Source: Microglena sp. YARC | Lineage: Eukaryota > Chlorophyta > Chlorophyceae > Chlamydomonadales > Chlamydomonadaceae | Length of the DNA: 64,000 bases | Reading direction: 5' to 3' | Assembly: GCA_022414725.1 (NCBI GenBank) | Contig: CM039462.1 | Coordinates: 127,135,556-127,199,555, forward strand | Shown: piece after piece, positions 10,210 through 19,197 of the stretch | Layout of the letters: each line of letters opens with the position of its first letter | How positions within the stretch are numbered: position 1 is the first letter of the stretch | Position numbers and translations under genes: made by a program | The notes under the pieces: generated by a model | What the model was told of the DNA's origin: nothing | Databases searched by the model: none | Seen by the model: the letters and a program-made list of their open reading frames with translations, nothing else

Positions 10210-10740
10210 GATTATATATGCACAGCTTTTTACTACTTATGTTGGCAACCTGAGGTTATGGAAGATAACAAAATAAGATTTTGACGGTACGATGACTTTT
10301 ATGTATGCTAAATCTGTGTCAGTGTGTGGGGGCACCAAAAGCTGAGTGCAGAGCCCGTGTCATACATCATGGAAATCTTCAACTGGTGCAAGGGTTGCAA
10401 CAGCCTCACACATTATGGGCAAGTTACAACCAACTGCAACCCATGAGAACCCTCATTCAGTTCCATGCATATATCATTCCCAGTGCAGTCTGTTCCATGC
10501 AGCCCATGCGGCCAGTGAAGATCTGTGCATCCCCATGCATCCTATCAAGTAGCCCCCTGGGTCAATGGATGGGTGTGTGGAACGTGTGTACACGTGGAGA
10601 GCCATCGTGTGATACATGCTCATGAACACCAAGCTTAACACTCCTCACTCACCTCAGTTCGCGATTCCCCTCACACAACAATCTGATCCTCCCTCGAATT
10701 CGTAGCGAGAGGAGAACGCGAATCTGCGTAGCAAGGGAAA
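10210..10740. other. Intergenic, no gene recognised
   Basis: Short overlapping open frames only, none with family-like features. Sequence is of mixed composition without a clear repeat. Confidence 0.4.
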
Positions 10741-11190
10741 GCTCCAACTTTTGCGAGCCTCTAACTTCCTTGATTGGCGTACAAATGGAACGATTCAAAG
10801 AGCGTTTCCAATGAAAAAACACCTACTGAATGCGTTTTCGCGATCTCCAGCCTCGAGTGCTGGTCAGGCGCAGGTGGTACGGAAGGGTGGACCAGTGGCC
10901 AGCAAACGCCAACATACATCTCGAAGCCCCGGTGTCTCCCTGTCCGGTGGCTAGACAATTTCTCAGAAGCTTCGAAACCCTAATTCCCTTGATCGGCGTC
11001 CAAATGGAACGATTGACGGGGCGTTTCCAATGAAAAAACACCTGCTGAATGCGTTTCCGCGATATCCAACCTCGAAATCGCAAATCCTGGTCCGGGGTCG
11101 GGGGTACGGAATGGCGGACCAGATGCCAGCAAACGCCTACATAAACGTACCTCACCAGGCCAGGACAGGCCACGCCACTCCCAGACCCTC
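10741..11190. repeat. 219-bp offset tandem duplication
   Basis: Two diverged copies (around 10,783 and 11,002) share AAATGGAACGATT, GCGTTTCCAATGAAAAAACA and CCAGCAAACGCC. A related sequence in the opposite orientation is near 40,640-40,760, next to the intact 91-aa gene, so this was probably flanking sequence of that gene family. Confidence 0.75.
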
Positions 11191-11194
11191 GTGT

Positions 11195-11636
11195 ACTGTT
11201 GCCACTCTGCACGGCTAGTCCCGTTGCCTCTCCCTTCGAACATCTGTCTTGTTAAACCGCGCTTGCCTACCAAACGAGCTTTTGGGTGCGTTCAGCATCC
11301 TCGATTCTCTTTCATCCCTACTGGCTTCTTCAAACACCTGATTTCACTGAGTTTACAAAGTTGACTTCTCCTGCTCATTGTCTGCAGGTTTATTGCCGGT
11401 GACTATTACCCTGCGCCACTGGCTGCCTGCGAGTTATTGCGACTCAACTCATAAACCATGCCTGACTCTCGAAGACCTCTCCCTTGCTCGCAGATTTCTG
11501 CTTCTTGTCGCGCGACCGACCGGCTTGGGGATCCTTTGGTTTGACCCAAGCTTTGACGTTGCTGCAACACTTGCTCGCGTCGTGCAACTGCAGTCAAAAG
11601 GAAGCTTAAGTACGGCGGAGAAAGCAGAGCACCAGG
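11195..11636. other. Intergenic, no gene recognised
   Basis: A 103-codon plus-strand frame (11,378-11,689) runs into the duplicated ankyrin 3' flank and is not supported by family features. Nothing else is visible. Confidence 0.35.
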
Positions 11637-11728
11637 GATTAGTTGAGTTGAGTCGCTGCTGCAAGTACCCCCAAGGGAACGTGCCATGAGGGAAGCACCA
11701 GATACGTGGTCTGTCCCTACTTCGATTT

Positions 11729-12250
11729 CTACCCCAGGCCGTAAGGTAATGTGCATGTGGATGCATACCGTGAGCATGCAGCATGTCCACCCTTGCATGA
11801 GCAATCGCAATTGGCACAAATGTGTAAAGCCCAGGTTGACAGAGAAGGATGCATAGGGGATCCTTGTCTATGTACCAGGATGAGACATTCAACATTTCCC
11901 CCCAATGCTGCAACATTGCTCAGCCCCATAAGCACATCCTTCTCCACATGTTCATGAATATGCATAGCAAGGGCTGCTCCGCACTGATCAAACAAGAATG
12001 AAAGACAAGCCATTTGCCCACATGCAGCTGCATGAAGGGCGACCCGGTATGAATTGATGGAACATTGTCCATGATGCCATGCATTGACGAGACACTCTAA
12101 TTTACCATGAAGTGCTGCTACATTCGCAATCAGCTCCCATTTGCTCGCCTCGATGTCACACTTCATAATTATTTTGAAATGATGAGCAGTAGAGAAACCT
12201 CGTGCCGGTTGATTGGCTTGATTATCATCCCCGGTGGTGGCCATCATCAT
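11729..12250 (-). CDS. Ankyrin-repeat protein, copy 2
   Basis: 173 residues from an ATG at 12,250. Residues about 31-173 match the ankyrin protein at 1,272-1,814 almost exactly, with the same degenerate repeats; only the first 30 residues differ. Small in-frame differences (for example one fewer His-Glu pair in the middle) suggest a recent duplication under weak or no constraint. It is followed, on the plus strand, by a GGCTTAC repeat. Probable protein-binding scaffold; target unknown. Confidence 0.7.
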   Translation of the reverse strand: MMMATTGDDNQANQPARGFSTAHHFKIIMKCDIEASKWELIANVAALHGKLECLVNAWHHGQCSINSYRVALHAAACGQMACLSFLFDQCGAALAMHIHEHVEKDVLMGLSNVAALGGNVECLILVHRQGSPMHPSLSTWALHICANCDCSCKGGHAACSRYASTCTLPYGLG

Positions 12251-12257
12251 TGCTGCT

Positions 12258-12261
12258 ACGG

Positions 12262-12314
<53 letters not shown>

Positions 12315-12318
12315 GGCG
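12258..12318. repeat. CGGCTTA heptamer repeat
   Basis: About seven tandem copies of the 7-mer CGGCTTA, ending in CGGCGGCGGCGG. It is not a known telomere unit. A second simple direct repeat (TCTTCTTGCGTTCATGTG) follows at 12,401-12,455. Confidence 0.95.
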
Positions 12319-12490
12319 GCGGCTAACCCTCAAGCAACTGAATGTGGGATGAATGCTCTTGGGGGGTGCAAGGGCACACATGTTAGTTGCGGCTGGGGGC
12401 TCTTCTTGCGTTCATGTGTCTCTTCTTGCGTTCATGTGTCTCTTCTTGCAGTCACAAGCCGCAACATGCTACCCTGCAGTATAAAGCAAT

Positions 12491-12994
12491 ATGGCTGACG
12501 AACAAGAAGTAACGATGTCGGCGAGTATTCGGACCATCAAAGGCATTGGCCCCAAGTAATTGAAGTGTTCGAAGCTGCTGGTTTCAACACTGTTCGAGAA
12601 ACTGACAGTCTTCAATTGCGAAGATAGGATCTTGTGGGTCACAATAGAGAGTATCCGAGACAGTATGAGCCAGAAATTTCCGCCAGGATATTGGAGGATG
12701 CTGATGTCCAGGTGTATCAACGTCATATACAGGATTCGAAGTGCACAAGCATCAGACTTTGTGCCATCCGAATACATGTGCCCTCTCACCTTGGATTGGT
12801 TTATAGACCCGGTCGTGACTGCTTCGGGTCACTCCTACTCCAGAGCGGCTATCGAGGAGTGGCTGACCACATCTAGCGCGGACCCACTCACAAGGACCAA
12901 CATAGGTGGCGCGCCCATCTACTCAAATGTGGCAATGAAGAATGCCTTGGACCACTACCGCCTACATTATCAGCGTTTCCGCATTCTGGACTAG
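12491..12994 (+). pseudogene. HhH / U-box E3 ligase-like gene, broken frames
   Basis: The C-terminal 80 residues form a U-box ('SEYMCPLTLDWFIDPVVTASG', 'YSRAAIEEWL', 'DPLT'), the RING-like E2-binding domain of ubiquitin ligases. The natural start seems to be the ATG at 12,491. It gives 'SIRTIKGIGPK', a helix-hairpin-helix GIG motif, then TAA. The helix continues one frame over ('IEVFEAAGFNTVRE'), then an in-frame TAG, then 'YPRQYEPEISARILEDADV'. A further shift near 12,740 enters the U-box frame. At least three lesions make this a pseudogene unless the assembly has indels. U-box proteins occur both in hosts and in giant viruses. Confidence 0.75.
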
Positions 12995-13239
12995 ACATTC
13001 CATTGACCGCATGTGTACAACAAGAGGATTTTTTGGGACTCGGGATTTTATGTAACATAATTCCCTTGTCCGAGTGTTGTGCGCAGTGTCGTAGAGGACT
13101 CGCGGGTAATGACCAATGTCATAGTTACAAAAAAGTGTGCTAGTGATGGTTGATACTTGAACTAGGATGCGTTTTATGTCTGTGTGGCCTTGATCTTCTG
13201 CAACACGACGAGGGCATCCATCCAGGATGTTAACATTAT

Positions 13240-13632
13240 GAACCTTATAACAATTAAGGGGGCTCTCATTACGAGTTGAGTGGCGACCAACGAACCCACA
13301 ACGGACTTTCGTTGGCAGAAGAAGTAGTCGTAGAAAACATTACATTACATTACATTGATTGCCGGAGCGGAGGTACAATGTGTAGAGTTGACAGGTGATG
13401 GGTACTTGGAACCCTCCCTATATAATGTAATTATACCGGTATATATCTACTTCATTTTACATACAATATATATATAACTATACACAACTTGTAATCTAAT
13501 CACTACCTATATGGTTTACGGTAATATCAGCTGCTGAACCTTATAACAATTAAGGGGGCTCTCATTACGAGTTGAGTGGCGACCAACGAACCCACAACGG
13601 ACTTTCGTTGGCAGAAGAAGTAGTCGTAGAAA
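13240..13632. repeat. 92-bp direct repeat pair
   Basis: AACCTTATAACAATTAAGGG through GGCAGAAGAAGTAGTCGTAG occurs at about 13,237-13,331 and 13,536-13,631. Between them lie an ATTAC microrepeat, a copy of 1,047-1,113, and AT-rich sequence. The second copy abuts the gene fragment that follows. Confidence 0.85.
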
Positions 13633-14032
13633 ATTCAATGAGTGCGGGTACAACCTGGTCAAGCTGCTGCAGCTATCGCACTTCAACCCCGCGCACCCGC
13701 AGTACATGAACATCATCATGGACCCCGCCTGCTACCAGCAGACGTACGTGTACGGACGGGACTGCCGCTGGGCGAAGGCGGACCTGCAAGACTCGCTGCT
13801 GCCGGTGCTCAGGAGCATCGTGCAGCGAATGAGCAGGGTGAACCCGGTAGAAGCAAGCAAGTACGAGGACGACGCCGCCTTCCTCCAGGGAGGCGCCGGC
13901 TCCGTCACCTTCAGGGCCATGCAGGGCATGGCCCTGCACAGCCGGACCTGCGTCAGGGTCCTCTCGGAGAGGGGCGTGCCGCTGCCAGAGGAACTACGGA
14001 CGCACTTGCACTTGACAGAACACAATAGCTAA
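13632..14032 (+). CDS. Fragment of a KilA-N/MSV199-associated tail domain
   Basis: Open from 13,632 to the stop at 14,032; the first ATG in frame is 13,706. The sequence 'LQLSHFNPAHPQYMNIIMDP' then 'CRWAKADLQDSLLPVLRSIV' matches in pattern the domain that often follows KilA-N/MSV199 domains in giant viruses (F-N-x-x-H-P-x-N-x-N-I-x-I, then a W and an 'L..L...' helix). The DNA-binding N-terminus is missing, so this is a 5'-truncated gene, cut at the 92-bp repeat. Assignment rests on pattern memory only. Base composition is clearly more GC-rich than the flanks. Confidence 0.5.
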
Positions 14033-14039
14033 AAAACTG

Positions 14040-14755
14040 TGCGGGCCCCCCGTTCGTCCATTCATTCTCACACGGGCCACGGCGGCTTTCGAAGAGTAGT
14101 GTCCGTACATTCATTCATTCTCACACACACACACGCCACGGCAGCTTTCGCAGCCTCGTCCATTCAGTCTCACGACCGCATGTGCTTTATCTGTGTGTGT
14201 GTGTGTGCGTGCGTGCAGCAATGGATAACAGAGCTCAATCCAATACAGGCCACATCTTCTCACGCATGTCATTGATCAAGAAAGTACAGCAGCACGCGCG
14301 CAGGTGCACGAAATATTGTGAAGACAGCCAAACACTACATCACGGTCGACGACAACTTAAACTTGACACAGAAGATGATACGTACATGAGCACGTGCACC
14401 GCGGATCGGGGCAGAGGATTGGATTGGATTCATTTGATGTACACCATCACTATAACACTTGGGCTTGCAACAACAAGCCCAAAATACAATAATCACCCAC
14501 AATTTCCTTATATGAGACTTTTCCAAAAAAGGGAACTACCGGATGAGGAAGACCCGGTAAAGTAATCGCAAACGGTGATCACATGTCAAGCAGAGGTCTG
14601 CTAGACAATAGATCTCGTATATCGATAGGGGAATCGCGGGCCCCACGGAGTGGGGTAGGGGAATTGAGATGCAGAAACCTGTCAAGGCATCAATCATCAC
14701 ACGCAAAACTGTGGAAAACTGTCGCATCCACACCGTCCGTCCGTCACAGCCAGCA
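14040..14755. repeat. Intergenic dispersed repeats
   Basis: Contains CCATTCATTCTCACAC-type phrases, a GT microsatellite near 14,195, a segment (14,285-14,380) shared with 18,695-18,800, and the block 14,545-14,735 shared with 7,405-7,605. No supportable gene. Confidence 0.7.
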
Positions 14756-14758
14756 AGA

Positions 14759-15124
14759 CTAATTGGTGAATAGATACTTGTTCAAATGCAATTTATGTTT
14801 ATTGCAAACCTGAAGGAAGTGTAGTTCATCTGGATGTAGTCTGAAGATGTCAACACATATGAGGGCTGTTTCGATGTCACGTGGACATGTGTGACTCATG
14901 TTACAAATTGCCTCCAAGAAATAACTTTCCTTAATTACCAACAATCTCCCTGGTTCTCCAGTTGTTCGCATGTGAGGCAGATCAATTTCTATGTCGTTGA
15001 AGTCTTCACAGATCTCATTGCTCAGACTCACAGGTATATTATAGCATGCTTCACGTGAAACAACTCTATCCACATCAGCAACACGTTGAGTGGATGCTTG
15101 AATTACCATGAGACATTTGTCCAT
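14759..15124 (-). CDS. Three-member paralogous family, copy A (121 aa)
   Basis: An ATG ORF closely matching 22,718-23,083 and, less closely, 17,328-17,690. All share an N-terminal '.VIQAST..V.D.DRV.SR', 'EICEDFN', 'GRLLV.KE', 'CP..IE.AL' and the C-terminal 'CNKHKLHLNKYLFT'. I do not recognise the family. The fold is probably mixed alpha/beta with no membrane segment. A mariner-family-1 end (TACAGTTGTTCTAAAAT at 15,234) lies about 105 bp upstream. Confidence 0.65.
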   Translation of the reverse strand: MDKCLMVIQASTQRVADVDRVVSREACYNIPVSLSNEICEDFNDIEIDLPHMRTTGEPGRLLVIKESYFLEAICNMSHTCPRDIETALICVDIFRLHPDELHFLQVCNKHKLHLNKYLFTN

Positions 15125-15274
15125 ATTTGATTTTTCCTACAAAACGTTCTGACGTTATTCGAGCTAGGTTTAGCCTGATTTGTTTTTTTCTCGCACGGTG
15201 TCTAGTTCGTTGTATGGATGGAGCTGTACATTTTACAGTTGTTCTAAAATAGTGGGACACCCTTTATACAATTT

Positions 15275-15433
15275 GGCGAGACGTCGGAGTCATCTGATAC
15301 TATGTGCGGTTTCTTAAACAAGTGTGGAGAGACATACACCTGCAAGAACTGTCAATTCACCTGCGACAGAGACATTGTGGGGGCAGCTGGCATCTTCCTG
15401 AAGGCAGTTCGAACAGAAAATCCCTGTTCGTAG
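15275..15433 (+). pseudogene. Fanzor/TnpB C-terminal zinc-ribbon relic, copy 1
   Basis: In-frame sequence ending at TAG 15,431 reads '..MCGFLNKCGETYTCKNC', then 'QFTCDRDIVGAAGIFLKAV'. The Cys pairs followed by D-R-D and a G-A-A/R-x-I helix are the hallmark of the OrfB/TnpB zinc ribbon and last RuvC aspartate of Fanzor/TnpB RNA-guided nucleases. Only this C-terminal piece remains (at most about 52 codons). The N-terminal side joins a mariner end at about 15,234-15,275, so it is a dead relic. Confidence 0.6.
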
Positions 15434-15510
15434 AAGGACAGCATCCCCGGGGGAGTTGACCCCTATGATACCCCCCCTATGGAGAATTCATTGTCTTTCT
15501 TACTACAATG
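15434..15510 (+). repeat. Conserved flank 3' of the Fanzor relic
   Basis: CCCGGGGGAGTTGACCCC, TATGATACC and TATGGAGAATTCATTGTC follow the stop codon and recur at 17,268-17,318 and 37,996-38,045. In TnpB/Fanzor elements the guide RNA and right end lie here, so this is a candidate right end; that is inference. Confidence 0.6.
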
Positions 15511-15654
15511 TAGTACATGTCATGTCCCCCGGACCCCCGGATGTGTAATAAGAAATTCATAGGTTCGAGGATATACGGGTGGCTTAAATTCAATGGCCCT
15601 CACGAACAGGAATAAGATGCACACACGCACATTTGCATCCATAGACCGCATGCA

Positions 15655-15990
15655 TGAATGAATCAATTAATCAATGCAAGCAACACACACGTACATACGT
15701 GCGTACGAACGAACACACGCAAACGGAGGAACACTGACGACGACGATCGAAAAACATCTGACTCCACATGCGAACGGCGGAAACATGTCCTCGTCTCCAA
15801 AAGACACCACCGCGGATTAATGTGTGTCGCGTCTTTCGCAACCTCATTCACTATGGTCCGGTCCTCCAAAGAAACCGTATGGTCTCAATCAGGCTCCTGC
15901 TTGACAATACTATGGGAATTCTTAATGGGGGATCGCGGGTCCCGCGGAGCGGGACAGTGGAATTGAGCTGCTGACTCACTGACTGATCCC
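15655..15990 (+). repeat. Copy of D5 3'-flank and hairpin module
   Basis: 15,655-15,820 matches the D5 3' flank at 6,281-6,410 (ACGTACGAACACACGCAAA, CATGCGAACGGCGGAAACATG). 15,855-15,975 holds TCCAAAGAAACCG, a decayed CAGGCTCCTGCTTGAC hairpin and GGGTCCCGCGGAGCGGGAC. The same order recurs near 16,130-16,200 and 16,505-16,560. Confidence 0.7.
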
Positions 15991-16171
15991 ATGTGGCACC
16001 ATAAAGCAAGCAACAACCCAGCTGCGGCTTGGCTGTTCCGTATACAAATTCAAAAAGACCCATCTTAAGAACAAAAAGGAATAATACATACCCATTTACA
16101 TAAACTAAATGGCACTACTATTGGTTTTATGCGGGTCCCGAGTAGCGTAGCATTGGAATTCAGATGCTGTA

Positions 16172-16441
16172 TCAAGCAGGATTCTGCTTGGACCCTTTTG
16201 TTTTTATTAAGGGGGGAGCGCGGGAATTCCTGTACCGAATGACTTCTGCGACGAAGACATCGACTTCTTTCTTTGACTTACACGAAACTTGAAAAATGTG
16301 AATCTTTTGCCTAGCACCCTTTTCCCGGCCTTTTTCATTAAGGATGACTTTTGAAAAGTCCCGAGTTCTGTACCCGGTGCTTTGGCATTCAAAAACGTAG
16401 TAAATGTTCTTTAATGGCCCGGTGCAAGGTTGTGAAGACAT
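16172..16441 (-). CDS. Short basic hypothetical ORF
   Basis: 89 codons from an ATG; Lys/Arg-rich, with 'VSCKSKKEVDVFVAEVIRYR'. No recognised family. Its 3' part overlaps a dispersed hairpin repeat, so the true C-terminus is doubtful. Confidence 0.3.
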   Translation of the reverse strand: MSSQPCTGPLKNIYYVFECQSTGYRTRDFSKVILNEKGREKGARQKIHIFQVSCKSKKEVDVFVAEVIRYRNSRAPPLIKTKGSKQNPA

Positions 16442-16610
16442 GATTATTATGTGTAGTATAATTCAAATATAAAAAAATAATTATCGCGTATTGTCATTGG
16501 GGGTCAGGTCCTCCAAAGAAACCGCATGGTATCAAGCAGGCTTCTGTCTGACAACCCTAGTTGTTGCACATCGTTGCTTTTGGGCAACGTTGAGGGGTGC
16601 ATGAGCTCAC

Positions 16611-17087
16611 CTACGTGCAGGGATATTTAGCTTCGTAATAGCATGGATCGATACTGAATATACAACTGCACGAAAAACATAACAGCAAGCAGCTCCAGAA
16701 TGCCCTTTTCCTGAGCGGACGATACCTGAATAACCTTACGTAATCGTCCATGTATCCCCACGTGTTTGCCGTGCACGTCTTTTCTATCTCTACAATCTTC
16801 TTCAATCGAGCAGCATTCTGTTCGTACTCAATTGTGGCACCAGATAATAGGTGGATTGTCGTGCCGTCAAACGTGAACATAGTCTTTTTCATCACGTTCG
16901 ATTTACGCCTGAAGTAGAATGTCTCTTTGTACACGTCGAGTATTTCTAAACATTTCTTGGCGTCATCCTCATTATCGAATACCACCGTTCCATTTAAAAT
17001 AAACTCGTTGATACTGTCATTCCACGTACTGCCTGAAACTGTGAAACACACATACATGCTTGTCTCCAACTTCTTGAAGTTATCCAT
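16611..17087 (-). CDS. Hypothetical protein with C-terminal membrane anchor
   Basis: Start taken at ATG 17,087 ('MDNFKKLETSMYVCFTVSG'), because the longer frame begins with a non-ATG codon. About 158 residues. The body has alternating strands and charged helices. A Cys-rich hydrophobic stretch near the end ('FWSCLLLCFSCSCIF') could be a tail anchor. No family is recognised. Its 3' end reaches a mariner-type fragment (ATCGTTGCTTTTGGGCAACG) near 16,570. Confidence 0.55.
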   Translation of the reverse strand: MDNFKKLETSMYVCFTVSGSTWNDSINEFILNGTVVFDNEDDAKKCLEILDVYKETFYFRRKSNVMKKTMFTFDGTTIHLLSGATIEYEQNAARLKKIVEIEKTCTANTWGYMDDYVRLFRYRPLRKRAFWSCLLLCFSCSCIFSIDPCYYEAKYPCT

Positions 17088-17170
17088 TGTTTCTGTTTTA
17101 CACAGAAGAGATAGGGTGCAAAGCAATATACTAGACGTAGTCTAGATTTTTTATACTTGTGAAAAATAAA

Positions 17171-17325
17171 CATGCAAGAACTGTCAATGGGGGGGGGGGG
17201 GGGGGGGCATCTGGCATCTTCCTGAAGGCAGTTCGAACAGAAAATCCCTGTTCGTAAGGGGACAACAGCCCCGGGGGAGTTGACCCCTATGATACCCCTA
17301 TGGAGAATTCATTGTCTACATGTCT
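17171..17325 (+). pseudogene. Fanzor/TnpB zinc-ribbon relic, copy 2, with poly-G
   Basis: ACATGCAAGAACTGTCAAT matches copy 1, then about 30 bases encoding the D-R-D motif are replaced by a run of about 19 G. GGCATCTTCCTGAAGGCAG through the stop and the conserved 3' flank resume afterwards. Confidence 0.65.
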
Positions 17326-17327
17326 TA

Positions 17328-17690
17328 TTAATCGGTAAATAGATACTTGTTCAAGTGCAGTTTATGTTTACTGCAAATTCTAAGAAAGTGCAGCTCAGTT
17401 GAATGTAGTCCGAATATGTTAGCAAATCGGAGGGCTTTTTCGATACTATGTGGACACGTTTGACTCATGTTATTAATTGCATGTAAGAAATCATTTTCTT
17501 TGAACACCAGCAATCTCCCTGGTTCTCTAGTTGTTTGCATGTAAGGTAAATCAACGTTTAATTCGTTGAAGTCTTCACATATCTCCCTGTTCAGATCGAC
17601 ATGAATGTAGCAGTCTTGACGCGAAACAACTCTATCTATATCAGACACGGGGTGAGTGGATGCCTGAATAACCAAGCGACAAGCGTTCAT
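17328..17690 (-). CDS. Three-member paralogous family, copy B (120 aa)
   Basis: The most diverged member ('MNACRLVIQASTHPVSDIDR' ... 'KHKLHLNKYLFTD'). It starts at ATG 17,690 and lacks the mariner end found upstream of the other two. Its stop codon lies directly beside Fanzor relic 2, as copy A lies near relic 1. The neighbourhood may have been duplicated as a unit. Confidence 0.6.
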   Translation of the reverse strand: MNACRLVIQASTHPVSDIDRVVSRQDCYIHVDLNREICEDFNELNVDLPYMQTTREPGRLLVFKENDFLHAINNMSQTCPHSIEKALRFANIFGLHSTELHFLRICSKHKLHLNKYLFTD

Positions 17691-17779
17691 CTTAGTTTTC
17701 TTTTTATAATTATCATCGCCTTATGCTTTTTGGCCTGATTTACTTAAACCCAAGCAAATTTGCAACATTTATTTACTTG

Positions 17780-17880
17780 GCGGAGCATTCTTCAGTATTT
17801 GTTTTTGTTGAAATAATTGTTGTTCCCGAGATGGAGAGTCTTTTCAAAGGTGTGAACACGTTTAAAATAGGGATTGATGT
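17780..17880 (+). repeat. Dispersed repeat shared with 21,864-21,980 and 42,080-42,130
   Basis: CATTCTTCAGTATTT, TTGTTGAAATAATTGTTGTT, GAGATGGAGAGTCTTTTC and GAACACGTTTAAAATAGGG occur in different orders at these sites. No coding sense. Confidence 0.7.
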
Positions 17881-17918
17881 GATTGACTGTTATTTTCAGA
17901 TTTGCGGAAACCATCAGC

Positions 17919-18188
17919 TTAGTGTGGCCCATCTATTTTGATGGTGACGTGCTCAAATGCACTCTCAAATTTACTATTAAAGTAGGGAAGATCACATTGT
18001 GGAGGCGGGTCAAGTAATTGGATGGTGTACACGGGTTGCGTATCAAAATCTGCGTGAGGGCCTGCAATGACTTGTAAGCTCGCCCCACAAAGTGGTATGT
18101 GTTGTTGCGCAACTCGATAACATGAACCTAGCTTTATATCTGCTAAAAGTAAAGAGGAGACGATTTGTAATGATGCTGTAGCAAACAT
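17919..18188 (-). CDS. Short hypothetical protein, 89 aa
   Basis: Start taken at ATG 18,188, giving 'MFATASLQIVSSLLLADIKL' and then a soluble domain with 'TQPVYTIQLLDPPPQCDLPY'. The N-terminus could be a signal peptide. Family unknown. It ends at 17,919 and lies beside a truncated mariner transposase. Confidence 0.35.
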   Translation of the reverse strand: MFATASLQIVSSLLLADIKLGSCYRVAQQHIPLCGASLQVIAGPHADFDTQPVYTIQLLDPPPQCDLPYFNSKFESAFEHVTIKIDGPH

Positions 18189-18236
18189 AATATTCAATAG
18201 CAGCCGAAAATATTTGCATGTGAGAAACGCGTCATA

Positions 18237-18480
18237 CACTCGACGGAATACTAAAATGAAACCGCTTTCTGGAGTTCTTATGGATACTGGCGTTGTCCAT
18301 TATTACTACTGAATTATTGCACAAACTCAATGAGTCAATAAATGCAGCGAAGTCCGTCTTCTTCACAGATCCTTTCTTTACAACGAACTCCTTCCTACCA
18401 TCTGAAAAAACTGCCATCAACAAACTATGGTGTACCCACCCACCATATATGTCGCCAACACTTGGATGAGAACCACCGTA
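18237..18480 (-). pseudogene. Truncated Tc1/mariner (IS630-type) transposase
   Basis: The minus strand reads 'GGWVHHSLLMAVFSDGRKEF', 'VVKKGSVKKTDFAAFIDSL', then 'NNSVVIMDNASIHK'. The D-N-A-S-I-H-K block is the second catalytic aspartate region of DDE_3/IS630-Tc1-mariner transposases. The gene then runs straight into a family-2 terminal repeat (GGAATACTAAAATGAAACC at 18,242), so the third catalytic residue is lost. On the 5' side a GC-rich repeat (18,485-18,640) interrupts it. A dead, internally deleted element. Confidence 0.8.
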
Positions 18481-18484
18481 CCAC

Positions 18485-18640
18485 ATTAAACAAGTGGCGG
18501 AGCCTCTTTCACTTATTCCCCCCAGCGGAGCGACCTGGGGCGACCGGAGGGGAGCCCCCACAAAGGAGTCCGCGAGGAACCGAGCGGGTGGGCGACCGGA
18601 GGGGAGCCCACATGTCACATCAACCAGCAGACACCACACT
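18485..18640 (+). repeat. GC-rich dispersed element, copy 1
   Basis: Starts near AAACAAGTGGCGGAGCC and ends near CATCAACCAGCAGACAC. Inside are two GGCGACCGGAGGGGAGCCC units, AAAGGAGTCCGCGAGGAACC and GAGCGGGTGGGCGACC. Other copies: 29,155-29,295, 37,733-37,862, 44,862-45,006, and inverted partial pieces at 35,758-35,812 and 34,762-34,785. Far more GC-rich than its surroundings. Confidence 0.85.
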
Positions 18641-18803
18641 ACTGTGTAACTAACTGTCAAGTCTTACACAATGTGTATGACTTGCTTGACAGCGACTTGT
18701 TTGTAAAAGAAAGCAGCACGCGCGCAGGTGCACGAAATATTGTGAAGACAGCCAAACACTACATCACGGTCGACGACAACTTAAACTTGACACAGAATGA
18801 TGG

Positions 18804-19097
18804 TTAGATGTGACTGTTGTTGACATCAAGTGTTGTGATACGGTTCTCATCCAAGTGTTGGCAACATATACCACTTGACAAGCATGAGGTTGATTGCTTG
18901 AAATTTTTCATGTCATAGCACGCATGGTTCTTTCTCATCAGCACACCATACATCGGAAATCCCTTGTGAATGTAAGCCTCGTACACTATTCCCACGATAC
19001 TTGTTGTCTTATCCAAGTCGTTGTGCGTTGTTGGGTTGTCTATGGTTACAATGGACCCTACAGTGTACGTGGGATTCTGGTAAGGTAAGTAATCCAT
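18804..19097 (-). CDS. Small hypothetical protein
   Basis: Start at ATG 19,097 ('MDYLPYQNPTYTVGSIVTID'). The first 75 residues look like a compact beta-rich domain with 'IVGIVYEAYIHKGFPMYGVL'. The C-terminal 20 codons run into transposon-derived sequence (CAAGTGTTGGCAACATAT), so the native end is uncertain. Family unknown. Confidence 0.4.
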   Translation of the reverse strand: MDYLPYQNPTYTVGSIVTIDNPTTHNDLDKTTSIVGIVYEAYIHKGFPMYGVLMRKNHACYDMKNFKQSTSCLSSGICCQHLDENRITTLDVNNSHI

Positions 19098-19197
19098 GTC
19101 TGAAGATTGTGTTTTGAAATATACAATATAAACCCTAAACAATTATCAGCATGGAAAGCGCGAAGGAGTTTTATATCCCCCAAGCTAGTACCACAAG

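Noticed and set aside
12258..12318. Heptamer repeat as an internal telomere sequence
   Set aside because: CGGCTTA is not a known telomere unit, and TTTAGGG or TTAGGG variants are absent.
18690..18812. Possible second Fanzor-type C-terminus ('RAGARNIVKTAKHY')
   Set aside because: The G-A-R-N-I string fits, but there are no Cys pairs and no D-R-D before it, and the conserved 3' flank of the Fanzor relics is absent. It is only a duplicated segment shared with 14,285-14,380.
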